DNA from: Heterocephalus glaber
Taxonomy: Eukaryota; Chordata; Mammalia; Rodentia; Bathyergidae
Assembly (NCBI RefSeq): GCF_000247695.1
Contig: NW_004624743.1
Location: 4,042,739-4,106,738 of the forward strand
Direction: 5' to 3'
Length of the DNA: 64,000 nt
Below are positions 1 to 11,910 of the stretch, piece after piece (the stretch's first letter is position 1; each line of letters opens with the position of its first letter). Under the pieces are notes generated by a model. The model was not told the origin of the DNA. It saw only the letters and a program-made list of their open reading frames with translations, and made no database searches. A program made the translations under genes and the position numbers.

Positions 1-205
1 AGGGAAAAGAAAAAATATGAGAAAAGGAAAAACATGGAAACAAAGTCTTTGCAAATAGGGAAGGGTGGAGGGGGTGAAGGGAGGGCAGGGGAAGGGGAAA
101 AAATAAGAACCAAGATGTGTCATGCAAAGGTACAAGATCCCAATGATGAATGTAACTATTTTATACCTAACATGTACCAATAAACTCAATGGAAAAAAAA
201 TAAAA
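1..205 (+). mobile_element. L1 3' end
   Basis: Purine-rich L1 3' UTR (GAAAAGGAAAAACATGGAAAC, then a G-rich block, then 'accaagatgtgtcatgcaaaggtac...' and 'catgtaccaataaa') ending in an A-rich tail at about 192-205. The same module recurs at 37950-38198, which supports the call. The element continues past the left edge. Confidence 0.75.
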
Positions 206-3200
206 GTGCCTTGGAAGGGCTCAGCTGGAAGTGGCTGAAGTGGCCAGAAGCCCTCAAGACCTTGATTCTTTGTGCTCTGTGTAAAGGGCTCTTGAACAGC
301 TTGAGGGACTGGAGAGAGTGCTAATAGCTTGGATTCACTACAACACTGCGGAGCAAGGGATATGAAGAAGGCCTGGCAGAGATAGGAAAATTTCTGAAAA
401 ACCCTGCAGGATGAGTCTGTAAGGAACAAGACGAATTTGTCATGGCAGTGATCTAAACAACACTGTGATGTTCCCCTGGGGTGACAGTCCAGCTACAACA
501 GGCCTTGTGAGGTAGATTTCAGGACTAGTGTGGAAATGGAGGAGAGGGCATTCATTCAGTGCTATACATATTTTCTCATCTCCCAGTGATAGCTTCTCTA
601 ATGGATACTTATTTGAGGGCTGCAAGGTAATGGGAGGTAGGTTCTAGATTACAATCAATCCCTTCAGTGTTAAGAATGAAGTTCAGAACTCCTTCTTCTG
701 AACTTCATTGAGAACAACAAAGAGCTATGGAAAGGTAAGAGAATGAAGATCTAGAAAAATAAGAAATAGTGGTTAGAAAATGGGAAAGTTTATAATGTCA
801 AAGAAGTTATGGATCTTGACGACAACAAGGTCTCGAAACAGCATTCCATTCAGTGAAGTGAAGAGGTTGATGGAGGACCAAGTCAAGGAGCTGGGAGGTT
901 ACACACTCCAAGTGGTGCCTCGGTTCACAAACTTGATTCTTTCCATGATTCTGGTCACAAACCAGGTTGGACCAGAACTAAATCAAATTCAATGGTTAGA
1001 TTCAATGTTGACTTTATGGGGAAATTTAATTCAGTTCTTGTCCAGTTCGATTTGAGACCAGAATTGTGGAGAGAACTGAGTTTCTGAACCAAGGCACCAC
1101 TGTGTCTGTCCAAAGCTTCTGATTGTTCAGTTTACCTGACACAGAGATAAGATAACTTCCAGGGTAGGCCTTTAAGGGCAAGTAGGCTGCTTCTGGATTT
1201 AAACAAAAGAGCAAGGCAGGACATTCTAGACACAGAGAACAGCTTCCATAGAGGAGCAGTGGTAGGAACACCCTCTGTGTCAAATTAGCCCACATGTTGT
1301 CATAGAAATAGGAACAACAGAAACTGCTTCAGAAAGGAAAAGAGGGTGAGCTCTAGCATGGGCAGAAGCCCTTCAAAGGTAGCTTCTAACACACTTCATA
1401 TTATTAGATGTTTGGATGCAATCAATCTTTGTTTATTTTCACAAAACCAGTCACTGAATTATGAATGCAAGCACCTTGGGTAGAAAAATATACACCAAGG
1501 CTTGGTAAAAGTTAAATAAAAGTATAAAGCAATTTTAATGTGTCTGTGCTCTGCATTCTTATTTTCTTGTGCACATCAGAGGAGAAAGAACTCTTGACTT
1601 GTATCCAAATAATATTAACAGTGAAACATGAATGTGCATGCTTAATTTAGATCTTGGGAATCATCAGACATCTGGGTGAGAGTTATGCTTTTCCCTCTGA
1701 ACACTAAAGATCATGAACAAATGTCTCTCCGAGTTCATAATTTACAGTGTATGAGATCAGTCGGTCTGAAAAATAAAAATGTTGGTAACTATTTGGCTAC
1801 AATCACTCAGTTCGAGTTCAGTGCCCCAAAGGAAACCATCCGTGATGCTCCTACTCCTCATGACTAAGCACTTCTCTGCCCCACATGCTCCTCCAGCCGG
1901 CCTGCACCCCATGTGTGCTTTGGGCTCAGAAGGGCACTGTGACACTGAGCAACAGGGAACAGCAGCAGGGTCCAGCGTGACCAGAAGTGAGCAAGGGTTA
2001 ATGGTGGATTGAAAAAGAAGACGCTCTGAGGTGGCTCTTCTCAGCTGCTGTGACTCAGTGGAGGGATTTAGCAACGTGAGCAGAAAGCCACACTTTGGGC
2101 GCTACTTGCCTGGGTACTTGATAGGCCAGCTTCCAGGGCTGGGTGATGTATAGTTTGCAACATGGTCTTCCACTCCTGTTGCTATGGTCACTGCTTCCAC
2201 TGGGCTCATCTGCCCCATCCAGCCTACTTTATATTCTCTTAATTGATCTCCTCTTTTCTGTTCACTTTTTAACAAAATGTTTTCCAAACAAAGTTAACCC
2301 TAATTGCATTCTTCGGTAGCTAGCAATTTTCTAGCAATTTCTGTCCCATTCTTTGATACAACAGGCATCTTAGCTGAAGGAAAAGTTTCCCTGCCTCATA
2401 TGGAGTTAGATATGATCATGGGGCCAGATTTTTATCTGAGGGGATTGATAGGTGCAGATTCTGGTTGGTGAAATCATTGTCTGCTGACTGAAGGGAGAAT
2501 GTGCTGTTCGGGGCTGCATCAGTCATTTGAGGACACCTATTTCAGACAAAGAGCCACAAGATGGAAGGAGTCTGGGATTCCCACAAGGTAACAACGTGCT
2601 GCTGAATCTTGATGTGTCTGGTGGGAGGGGAACCTGTTTTCATGTTGTTTTAGACCCTATTGGTTTGTCCTTTATCGTGGCAGTGAAACTTGCATTCTGT
2701 GATACTTTAAAAGTCTTCCCTAGCCCCTGTTTGCTTCAAGATAATTCCCACATTCCTGAAGAGGGTGTTGAGATTTTTCCAAATCTAGGTGACTCTACTT
2801 CTCCAGCTTAATTTTCCATCACCTAGTCTTCTCTTTTGCCTACATGCCCTCTTTTGCTGATTTCCCATATGCTGTGCTTGCTTTTTAGAATAAATATTTC
2901 TCCTGGTTTTTTTGTAAGCTTCTTGCTTATTCTTTAAGGTCTAATTCACAAAATCATTGTTATCAACTGTGGTGCTGCTATTCTGGACATGGAACAATTT
3001 TCCCTGGCAGACTTAATTTCTTCTTCCCGGGCCTGCAGAGGACTTTGCGCACATGGGTGTGAACCCAGCTTCCTCATATTTCTTTCCATTCTAATTTGTG
3101 TCCATCCCCCGTAGGGATTACTCTGTTTTATCTTATTGCCCTTTCACCCTCCACTCTTAGTTTTGTCCCAGGCAAACTCAACACTGGATGAACCGGATGA

Positions 3201-3984
3201 AGATGAAACTCAAGGGGTTTATCTTTCTTGTAAAACCCTGCATGAGGTGGGGAATCTCTTGTCAAAGGGAAGTGGAATGCAGATTTTGGGGTGCCTTTTG
3301 CTTTATACAATATGAATGACTTTGACTGTGGAAAGGGGTGGGTGCGGGAGGCCAGGAAATCCCAGAGCATGAGGCAGATGCCTTTGGTTCTGGGTCCAAG
3401 CTGGAAAAACAGTCACTGGCAGGCCACAGCCATTATTGTGTTTCTGGAACTTTGAAAGATAAGGAGGAAGTCTGCAGTCTGGCTAGGAGGGATAAGGAGG
3501 AACTGAGCAGGGCTGCCTGTGAGCAGGTCTGTCTTGTCTCACTGCACAGGGATGGGGGCCAGGGGATCTGACACAGGGCTCCCTCTGACCTCTGCTGCCT
3601 GAAATCTCAGGCGCCTGCTGATCCTCTCAGTGTCCAGTGCATGAAGCCACAACCAGTGAGCACATCTGGCCTAATCTGCGTTATCCCTGTCCAGATCATT
3701 GCTGTGGTCAACATCTTTAATAGAAGAATCTGTGTGTCTTAACTCTGAGGAGAGCCCCAGACATCCGAGTACATAGGGTCTATGGAACACAGTTTTGTGA
3801 GTCCTCGCTATGTGAGAGCAGGTGGTAAGGTGAGGATATTGTGCACATTTAAAATACAAATTGATTTTGTAAATAAAAATTGTTTGGCATGAAAGGAAAT
3901 GGTTTAATTTTTGTTACTATCCACCTCCCAACTTTTCCAAAAGTTTAACCTGGTTTAAAAGGCAGGTTGTTTAAGAAGTGAACA
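206..3984. other. Intergenic DNA downstream of EDIL3
   Basis: No gene is supported here. The notable structure is the foldback at 911-1101. The stretch 2640-2960 resembles an old L2-type relic ('cctgaagagggtgttg', 'gcttattctttaaggtctaattc') but too weakly to call. The short open frames have no recognisable protein motif. Confidence 0.6.
911..1101. repeat. Imperfect inverted repeat (foldback)
   Basis: Arm 911-984 (AGTGGTGCCTCGGTTCAC... to ...GGACCAGAACTAAAT) is largely the reverse complement of arm 1028-1101 (ATTCAGTTCTTGTCC... to ...AACCAAGGCACCACT), with a spacer of about 43 bp. The arms differ at roughly a quarter of positions by eye, including small indels. It does not look like a SINE or LTR I know. 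Confidence 0.75.
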
Positions 3985-4215
3985 GAAGTGCATCACCTCA
4001 GTTTAGTGGTCGAGAGCATGAGTTCCAAGCTCAGCTTGTGTTTGTGGCCTGTGCCCATTTCTACAGTCGCAGAGTGCTTAAGCAGGTGTGCTTTGGTTTC
4101 CTCGTGTTTAACACAGAGGTGAAATTATGTGGACGTCGGCCTCTTACGAGAATTAAACGAGATAAATAGTTCTTCTTTTGTTGCCCACACATAATAAATT
4201 TCAATAAATATTAAA
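3985..4215 (+). mobile_element. MIR SINE
   Basis: Diverged match to the MIR layout: 'tttagtggtcgagagcatgagttcc', then 'ggtttcctcgtgtttaacacagaggtgaaatta', then 'gagaattaaacgagataaatag' and a 3' end 'caataaatatta'. Age and divergence are typical of this pan-mammalian SINE. Confidence 0.8.
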
Positions 4216-5545
4216 GCTCTCCATCCTTATTTTAGCCATCTCTGTCAATTTAGACTCTTTCCATTACCTCCTGTACAGCCTGAGACAGGGACTCTAAAAA
4301 TCAGAGTGGATCCCAGGATTGGTGACCTTATAAAAGAGAATGCCAAGAACCTCATATCTTTTGTCAAGGCACGATCAGATCTGAATTGGGAGAATGAGAG
4401 TGGAAGCTTATGTTGAAGTGATGACTCTGGTTTGGCTTTATAAGAAGGAAGGGTTTTATTTTGTTGGCTCTTGTGAAGGTGCCAATAGGACAGGCACATG
4501 GCAGGAATTTGTAGGTAGGTTTTTGTAGGTGGTAGTGAATAAAATCATAAATGAGGTGAGAGAAAGAGATCTTAAAATTGACCCACACGGCATTTTTGGC
4601 ACATATTTTTATGTTGGCCACCCCTGAGACAGCACATGATTTGAAATGGATTTATGCCCAAATTCTTCATGGCATAATTTAAAAAATTTTAAGCAAAATA
4701 TTCTGCTACCATGAACACATACTCTATGGTTTATGAAAGGTCTGTTTATTGCAGTGGTTCTGCACAACTAGAAAACTGGTCTAAACCAGACAAATTCATG
4801 CAGAGTCATGAGGTGGTGCTTTATATCTAATCCTCACTTCTAAATCTACTTTCAACTACATTCAAGTGCAGATACTGCCCTGAAATACGCCGGGTTGTGC
4901 ACTTGTGAACAGCTCCATGCATGTCGCTATTTACTGTGGAGAAGGGGGCGTGGGTGACTGCAGGAAACATCAGCTCAATCTTCTAAGCAAGGGCTTTTCC
5001 TCTGCCTCCGAGAGCAAACACCCAGAGCAGTTCCTCACTCTGAGGAAGTCAGGGAGTGTGTGATAGACAGCAGAGGGCTGGCTGCTGTGTCTGTTGGAAA
5101 GGTACCTGAAGGCAGACAGCCGGCTCCCGCAGAGTGATAAGAGGAGGTTACTGAGGCAGAGATAAAAAGCTCTCTGGGTCAAGATGCATTACAAACCAAG
5201 ACCCCAACAGAAAATTTTCACATTGCACTGCAAGGTTGTTTTCTGAACCAAAAGACAGTCTGCTCTGATTTTTTTCAGGGGATGCAAGAAGCATACTCTG
5301 CTAAGCTAAGCGGGACAGGAGCAGGGATCCACAGGCACAGTCTCTCCCTCTCCCTCTCTTAACTACAGGTGGCAGAGTCCCTCTCCAGAGGAAGGTTTTA
5401 AGGGAAGGGATCACTGTAAAAGAGAACATACGTGACAGAGGGTTCCCTGCCCGACTGAGGCTCTTTTGAGGCTCTGGATACGTGTTGTTGGCAGTGGTAC
5501 TGGTGACGATGGTGTTAAAAGTCAGAGCTGTCCAGGAGAAAAACC

Positions 5546-5569
5546 AAAAAAAAAAAAAAAAAAAAAAAA
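5546..5569 (+). repeat. Poly(A) tract, 24 A
   Basis: An uninterrupted run of 24 A. It may be the tail of a retroposed sequence, but I cannot identify a SINE body directly upstream (5460-5545). Confidence 0.9.
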
Positions 5570-6113
5570 TGCAAGAAAAACACTTAGAAGAAGAGAGCCA
5601 TGGAAAATCTCACTCAGGTCTGCAGTTGGGCAGGTGGTGTTTCTCAAACACTGAAGGATGCTTGCTGAGGTTGATAAAGGGGCACTGGCCCTCCCTGTAC
5701 AGTTACCACCCCGCATCGACAGGGCCTCCACCGGGAAGAGTTTATGGGCTCTTTTTTCTATGACTTGTATTCCTTGAAAATTAGTTTCCCTTGTCTGCCA
5801 AATACAAAATTGTGTCATATTGTGACTGGATTCCTGTCACACTGTAAAACCACTCTTGGGGCAACACTAAAGGAATCACCACCACCCTGCCCTCCTACCT
5901 CCATGCTCTTTTCAGACCTCTCTCACCTGAAAGCTGGTGAAATGTGTGCTGCAGTAGGAGGTCTTCCAGGGAGACACTTACTATTACTTCCGTGTTTGAA
6001 AACAAACCACACATTTTCTCTCAAATTTCTCTGGGATGCTATTTCAAAGTTTTAAAAATTGTTTTCCATTCATCCCAGCCACTACCATGCTGTAGCAAGA
6101 ATTTCTGGCTGTC

Positions 6114-6193
6114 AGGGCCGGGGATTTAGCTCAGTGGTTCCAGTGCCTGCCTCACAAGCACAAGGTCCTGAGTTCGATCTCCAGTACCAGAAA
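6114..6193 (+). mobile_element. ID SINE, recent, with 17-bp target duplication
   Basis: tRNA-derived ID element starting GGGCCGGGGATTTAGCTCAG with an A box (TAGCTCAGTGG) and B box (GAGTTCGATCT), ending CAGTACCAGAAAA. It is flanked by a perfect 17-bp target-site duplication, AAGAATTTCTGGCTGTC, at 6097-6113 and 6194-6210, so insertion was fairly recent. The pol III promoter boxes are internal. Confidence 0.95.
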
Positions 6194-6210
6194 AAGAATT
6201 TCTGGCTGTC

Positions 6211-7561
6211 TTTACCCACTGCCAATTCCATCTTAGTGAAGAAGGCTGCCAGTAGGGGGCACTCTTGGAATGAACTTCTGTGGGGTCTCAGGAGAAAGAC
6301 CAGGCGAGGCAGGATGAATAGTCTAGGAGCAGGACGAACAGTCACCGTGTACAGGCCACAGGGACATCTTGCCCTTTGTTCAGGTTGCTGAGTAGAAAAA
6401 TACTCCAGTAGAGATGTAGCTGAAGAGGAGGCAGCACTGGGCCAAGCCTGAGGGATGGAGCGGAGGTGTTTTCTGAACACAGTGTAGCAGGCATGCCAGT
6501 TATCTGGAGACACAGGCTTCAAGAATCTGGACCTGGAAACATGGTCTAGAGACAGTCTGTACCCGGGCAAGGTCTCCTGCTGAGTAAGGAACAAAGGATG
6601 TTTTTATTGGCACCAAAAAAGATTTTGCTGGAGCAGGGTCTAGTCACAGTAATAATGATACCAATATCGAAGACCGGCTTCCTAGCTTTCAGACTGAAGG
6701 GAGAAATAACAGAAGCCAAGTTGGAAGGGAAAAAATATAGACTTCTTTGAGCTGGAAATGAAGGGTTGAAGAAACCAGACTTTCCAGGGATTCTGCCCAG
6801 AATGGGTAGTCAGTTCATTACTGAGATGCTGTTTCAACCCCCTCAGCTAAAATGACTTGGGATAGTGTTTCAGATATTATGTTCACGCGTGCGCACGCAC
6901 GCACACACACACACACACACACACCCCAAATAATGTCTATACTTCCCTTTCTAAAGACAAGGTACTCAGAACTTCAAATATAATTTTTCTACTTCTAGTA
7001 TGTCTGTGTCATGATTTTCAATCTTTCTCTTTGGTAAAACAGGAAGGAAAAACCACAAAGGCAAAATATAAAGCCCAGCATTTTTCTCCCTCAGATTGCC
7101 GGGAGAGAATTCTCCTACAAATGCTGTATTCATCCCAGCTCCACTCTGGCCACCCCAGTGTGCACCGGCAGCATTGGAGACCCGCTCCGTTTGGAGAGTG
7201 ACTGGCACATGGGCACCGCGGTGATGGCTCTGGTGGAAGTCATGGTTGGCACAACTCCGGCACCATGAACGTTCGGAAGATGGAGCCACAATGAGCCCTG
7301 CCTGCACCCCATGAAAGGCTCCTTGGAAGCTGGGCTGTCTGTCCCTGCCACAGCTGGATCAAAGGATTTCTCTGTGCCAGAGGCTGTTCAGACCCATGGC
7401 CTGCAGTAAAGGCTGTGGCCAGCTTTTTATGTTTTGTTGCCTTTTCTCTTTCTCCACTTCTTCCTCTTCCTCTCTTTCTTCATAATATTTTACACTTTAC
7501 GTTTTGAATTTCACACTGATGTCACAGACAGCGGAAAAATTGAGGCATGTTACTGACTCCC
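6211..7561. other. Intergenic, nothing gene-like recognised
   Basis: Contains only the alternating purine/pyrimidine tract at 6884-6924. A 160-codon open frame at 6112-6594 on the minus strand runs across the ID element and shows no known motif, so it is not taken as a gene. Confidence 0.6.
6884..6924. repeat. (CG/CA)n alternating purine-pyrimidine tract
   Basis: CACGCGTGCGCACGCACGCA runs into (CA)n, giving about 40 bp of strictly alternating pyrimidine-purine steps with several CpGs. Confidence 0.95.
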
Positions 7562-8285
7562 CATGGAACATGCCTTTTAACTCTTGGGGAAGATCACCAG
7601 AAGAGCTGTAGCTGAGTCAGATGGAATTTGGACTTTTAGCTTTCCAAGGAATCTCCATACTGATTTCCACAGTGCTTGGGCTAGTTTACAGTCCCACCAA
7701 CAGTGGAAAAGTGTTCCTTTTGCATCACAACATCCCCAATATTTTTTGTTTTTTCAGTTCTTGATGATAGCTCTTCTTTCTGGGGTAAAATGAAATCTGC
7801 CTTGTTTTGGTCATATTAGAGTGATCCATGCACACTCACGTCTATAGCAGCACAATTCATAGCAGCTAAATTGTTGAAGTAGCCTATTAATAAGTGAATG
7901 GATAAAGAAAATGTGGTATTTATACACACTGGAGTAGTACTCTGCCATAGCGAAGGATAAATCTGTGGCATTTGTAGGAAAATAGATGTTCTTTGAGTCC
8001 ATGATACTAAGTAAAATCAATCAGGCATAGAAAGTTAAATTTTACATGGTTTCTCTTATATGAGAAACCCAAAGTATAAATAGTTTAAAGATTGAAATTT
8101 AAGAATGACAGGAAGTAGGGAGCTAGACTTTGTGGTGAAGGTGAGGGGCCCTGGCAGGGGTGGGGGTCGATGGAAGGGAGACAAAGGAAAGGAGAAGAAA
8201 AAGGGTGAAGATGCACTATGCATATGATGCACTAGCTCTCCACAATAAATATATTTGCTATGCATTGCAAACATACACTAATGAA
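7562..8285 (+). mobile_element. L1 3' fragment with 5' inversion (twin priming)
   Basis: From 7813 to about 8280 the plus strand reads the L1 ORF2 C-terminus and 3' UTR: 'atagcagcacaattcat', 'gataaagaaaatgtggta', 'ctggagtagtactctgccat', 'ggtttctcttatatgag'. From about 7562 to 7812 the preceding L1 segment lies in the opposite orientation ('ctagtttacagtcccaccaacagtgg', 'ttgatgatagctcttctttctgggg'). The two pieces are nearly contiguous in L1 order, the classic product of twin priming. The element is dead. Confidence 0.85.
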
Positions 8286-8348
8286 AAGCATCTTAAAATA
8301 ATATCTTTGTTAAACCAAAAAGCTAGTAAATTTAGAAGCTGAATTTTA

Positions 8349-8364
8349 GATATATATATATGTT

Positions 8365-8403
<39 letters not shown>

Positions 8404-8412
8404 TCACATATG
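8349..8412. repeat. (TA)n(CA)n(TA)n microsatellite
   Basis: TA run at 8350-8361, (CA)n at about 8364-8391, then a second TA run. It is flanked by a 19-bp direct repeat at 8312-8330 and 8440-8458. Confidence 0.95.
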
Positions 8413-8499
8413 TACTCACATACACAGCAAAACTGGTTAAAACCAAAAAGCTAGTAAACTTCTCTGAGACAATTTGAGCCCAGAAGCGCTGTCTGATTT

Positions 8500-9432
8500 C
8501 CAAACTGGACAGTCTTCTTTTGGAGCAGAAAATGTAACACAATCTACTTCATTAACTGATGACCCCATGGACACTAAACCTTTGCACACCTGGGTGCCTG
8601 GGCATGTCAGTCTCAACGAGTGCAAGGTGTTGTCCCTCCCCAAAGTATCTTTGGACTCTTGCAAGGTGCCTCCTGCATGCCCTAGGGACAGCGTGGAGAG
8701 TTAGGTTTGTAAATGAAATTTACAGTTTAATCCACCAAACTTGGAGAATGAGAATAACATTAAAGCCTTCATATGTTCAGTCTTTGATCAGTGTCAGCAT
8801 GTTTGTGCTTTCAGGAAACTAAATCGTTGGCCAAAAAAAAAAAACCCCAAAACAAAAAAACAATTAGGTGGCAGAGGTAAGAATACAGCTCCTAGATGGA
8901 CTACTTTTACTGAAAGTTAACTTATAATAATACCGAAACTACTTCATTAGAATGAATCTCTTCTAATAAATGTTCTAGACAATACAGTAAATTTCAGATC
9001 AGCCACAGTCATTGTTTCCGGGCTCCATTCTGTGATAAGGACAGTTACATTTTTATTTAGACAATGTTACATAAATTCTGAACACTAAAGTATATTCTAA
9101 GCTGATAGAAATGCTATTTGTGTAGAGAAATCACTGCTTTTTAAAAAATATGATTTTAATATTTTTAAATTTATCTTTTCATGAAATAGATCAGTGCCTC
9201 ATCCCTCCGTTCAGTTTAATAGGCATTTCTTCTGGAAAAGTCGTACTAGAATCTCCTATCAAATTTTCAAAATCATGGCAATGGCTTTCAATCCATTTTC
9301 TTTTTGGTAGCATCCAATATAAGCTAGAAATTAAAACACAAATGTACAAGTATTTGAGTTTATTTGCATTCCTGAATAAATTCTTGATTAGAATATCTGG
9401 TTTACATGCTTTGAAGAAAAAAAAAATCCAGA
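8500..9432. other. Intergenic, nothing recognised
   Basis: AT-rich non-coding sequence. Short open frames at 8474-8822 have no recognisable motif and overlap on both strands. Confidence 0.5.
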
Positions 9433-9531
9433 GCCAAGGATTTAGCTCAGTGGCACTGTGCCTGCTTCACAAGTGCAAGGTCCTAAGGTCCTGTGTTCGA
9501 TCTCCAGCACCACAAAAACAACAACCACCAG
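9433..9531 (+). mobile_element. ID SINE with internal 8-bp duplication
   Basis: Starts GCCAAGGATTTAGCTCAGTG, B box GTGTTCGATCTCC, A-rich tail with ACAACAACC. AAGGTCCT is duplicated in tandem at 9477-9484 and 9485-9492, lengthening the spacer between the A and B boxes. Confidence 0.92.
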
Positions 9532-10524
9532 AAAGAAACAAACAGACAGAATAAAGGCATAATTCTTATTTTTAAAAAAAGAAAAAAATTCAAATATTGT
9601 GCAAATAGTATTAAAAAGAATCTTGGCTGAGTCCATATTTGACTAGTGACACGTTTTCTCAAAGGTTTTCGACACCTATAAAGGTTTCAGTGTCACCTGG
9701 GTGGTTTGCGTCTGCTCCTTGCTCTGAATCTATTTCAAATTCTACCTTGTTATTCGCAAGCTCTCTGAGTTCAGGCAGAACATCAACTTAGTTTTCCGAA
9801 TTCTCAAATCCATATACACTGAATAACCCTCAATGAGAACTTATAGAATGAATAAAGAAGATTGTAGAAATTTTGTTTTCTTTTCTCGCCTAACATGCGA
9901 ATCACCTGATACTTTCTAGCCATAGCTTGTTTAGGCATGTTCAAAGGTCTGAATAAGGAAGAAAGCCAGCAACCTCCAACTTCCTTTTAGGGCCAGTGTG
10001 TGAGCCATGATCAGCAGAGGGAAGACAGAAACAAGGGCCGGAATTTTCACGTGTGTGCTTAGGACTTTACTGAGTAGAAATATTTCACACTATGATAAGT
10101 ACATTAAAAAATTAGTTATCCATAGTGTCCCTTAATGGAATATTGTCTGTAATAAAAATGGTACACAGTCATTAGAATTAACCAAGCTCCGGTTCCCAGC
10201 ACATAAGTCATTAATTAGAAAAAGAGCCATGTGGGAACATGACAGATGGGGGGTACCACTGCTGGGTCCACTTTCTCAGGACTTCAGACCCCAGAACAAA
10301 GAGGGTGGGGCCGACCTGCACTCAGGGCCCCCTCCTGGCTAATCTGTGGCTGTGCAAACTGTTCACCCCTACACAGCTACTCTGCACATACATTTGATCC
10401 GGGGTATTTTCATGAGTCCTTTCGTTATGTGTTAGTAGACAGTCAGTAAATTTCTTAGATGACAGAGCACCAGGCTGAATCATAATTTACTATGAAAATG
10501 GCTTTAGAAGCAAGTAGGACGACA

Positions 10525-10885
10525 TATATGTCTTACTTTTCTCTCATTGCTGAGATAAAATACTTGACCCCAAGGTTAAAAGGGGAATTTATTTGGCTCA
10601 CAGTTCATAGAGTTTCAGTCCATAATCAGCTGGCTCCAAGGCGGGGTGGCAGAGGGGCAACAGTTCATGGTAGCCCATAGCAAAGCAACAGGAGGGACCT
10701 TACCAGCATCTCTCTGCCCCTTTTATCCTATTCAGACTACTTAGGGTGGGAAGCACTCACACCCTTAATCCTAGTGCCCTTGGGCCTATCCACACTATAA
10801 ATCAATCACATGCTCTAATTCAGCCACCTCTGGATAAGCATGAGGCTTTGGGGAACATCTAAACACAAGCCATAACAATATATGG
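10525..10885 (-). mobile_element. MaLR-type LTR
   Basis: Reads as a reversed rodent MaLR LTR: 'cattgctgagataaaatac', 'gaatttatttggctcacagttc', 'cagtccataatcagctggc', 'gggtgggaagcactcacaccc', 'cacactataaatcaatcac', ending 'cacaagccataacaata'. No internal viral sequence is recognised beside it, so it is probably a solo LTR. Confidence 0.75.
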
Positions 10886-11740
10886 CAGTGAGCTTCAAAA
10901 GGAAAAGAATGTGGGCTCAAATTGTGGCCTGGAATAACTTAATATACACAAAGACATTAGAAATAATCACGCACTTTAAGGAGGCTAGAGATTGAACATT
11001 TATCAACCTTATAGGTCTTACAGTACAGAGACCTGCTCAAGGGTAAGCCAAGGAAGGATCTTAAATGACCCTTGCAGCACAATCCCCATGCTTTGTCATT
11101 TGCTGCCTCAGTTTTCAGAAGATAATTTAACATTGTGCAGGTTTAAAAAACCTTAAAGAGAGACAAAAGAGCAAGAATATTTTCTTTTTCCTGGAAAGGA
11201 CAAGAACCAAATAATTGTAAAAAGACAATAGCTACCAATTTTCTAACCTGGGTGAAATATGTGAATTCAGCTATACTAAGTGCACATTTCTGATATTAGA
11301 TAGGATTCATTGGCCATTAGAATTGCTAAAGACTTACTTAGTCATATAACCCTGAACAATCTTAGTTACTGAAATAAATAATAATCTAGGAAATTTAATA
11401 TTTAAGCATAGGCATCTCATATTTGGTGATCCCTCAATTCTAGTTATCTAAAATTATTTCAAATTATTCTGGTTCACTGATAATAATGGACAGAAAATTG
11501 ACTATTTAAATGAAGTTTGGAAATTTAATTTACTGATTACATGGGCTTGTACAGGGTTATTTGTACCTGATTAAGCTCCTAATTCTACGAATTGAAAAGT
11601 CATGAGGGAATGAAAAAGACAATGGCCAATCAATTTATTGTTACAAGGTTGGTTCCTTGAATAGTGCTGGTGCATTATTTAACTTTCTAAGATATTATTT
11701 ACTATTCAGCTTGTCATCTAATTCACAGTATAGAAACTCT
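10886..11740. other. Intergenic AT-rich, nothing recognised
   Basis: No long open frame, repeat body or RNA gene was seen. Confidence 0.5.
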
Positions 11741-11910
11741 TTTTTTTTTTTTTTCTGGTACCAGGAATTGAACTCAGGTCCTTGTGCTTGCAAGGCAGGC
11801 GGCAGAACCACTGAGTGAAATCCCCGGGCCCTATTATTTGATTTCTTGATCATAGACATTCTTTCTGGAGTGATATGGTAGAAATCTACCCCTTAAAGAG
11901 AAAAGGCATT
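11741..11910 (-). mobile_element. ID SINE joined to an L1 fragment
   Basis: 11741-11830 is a minus-strand ID element: poly(T), TGGTACCAGGAATTGAACTC, 'aaccactgagtgaaatcccc'. It is followed at 11831-11910 by L1-type sequence ('tattatttgatttcttgatcatag', 'cattctttctggagtgatatgg'). The same ID/L1 junction occurs at 36011-36178. Here the poly(T) abuts non-L1 sequence, so the composite ends at the ID tail. Confidence 0.85.

Noticed and set aside
6112..6594. 160-codon open frame on the minus strand
   Set aside because: It runs through a recent ID SINE and unrelated flank, has no known motif, and antisense ID sequence is often open in one frame.
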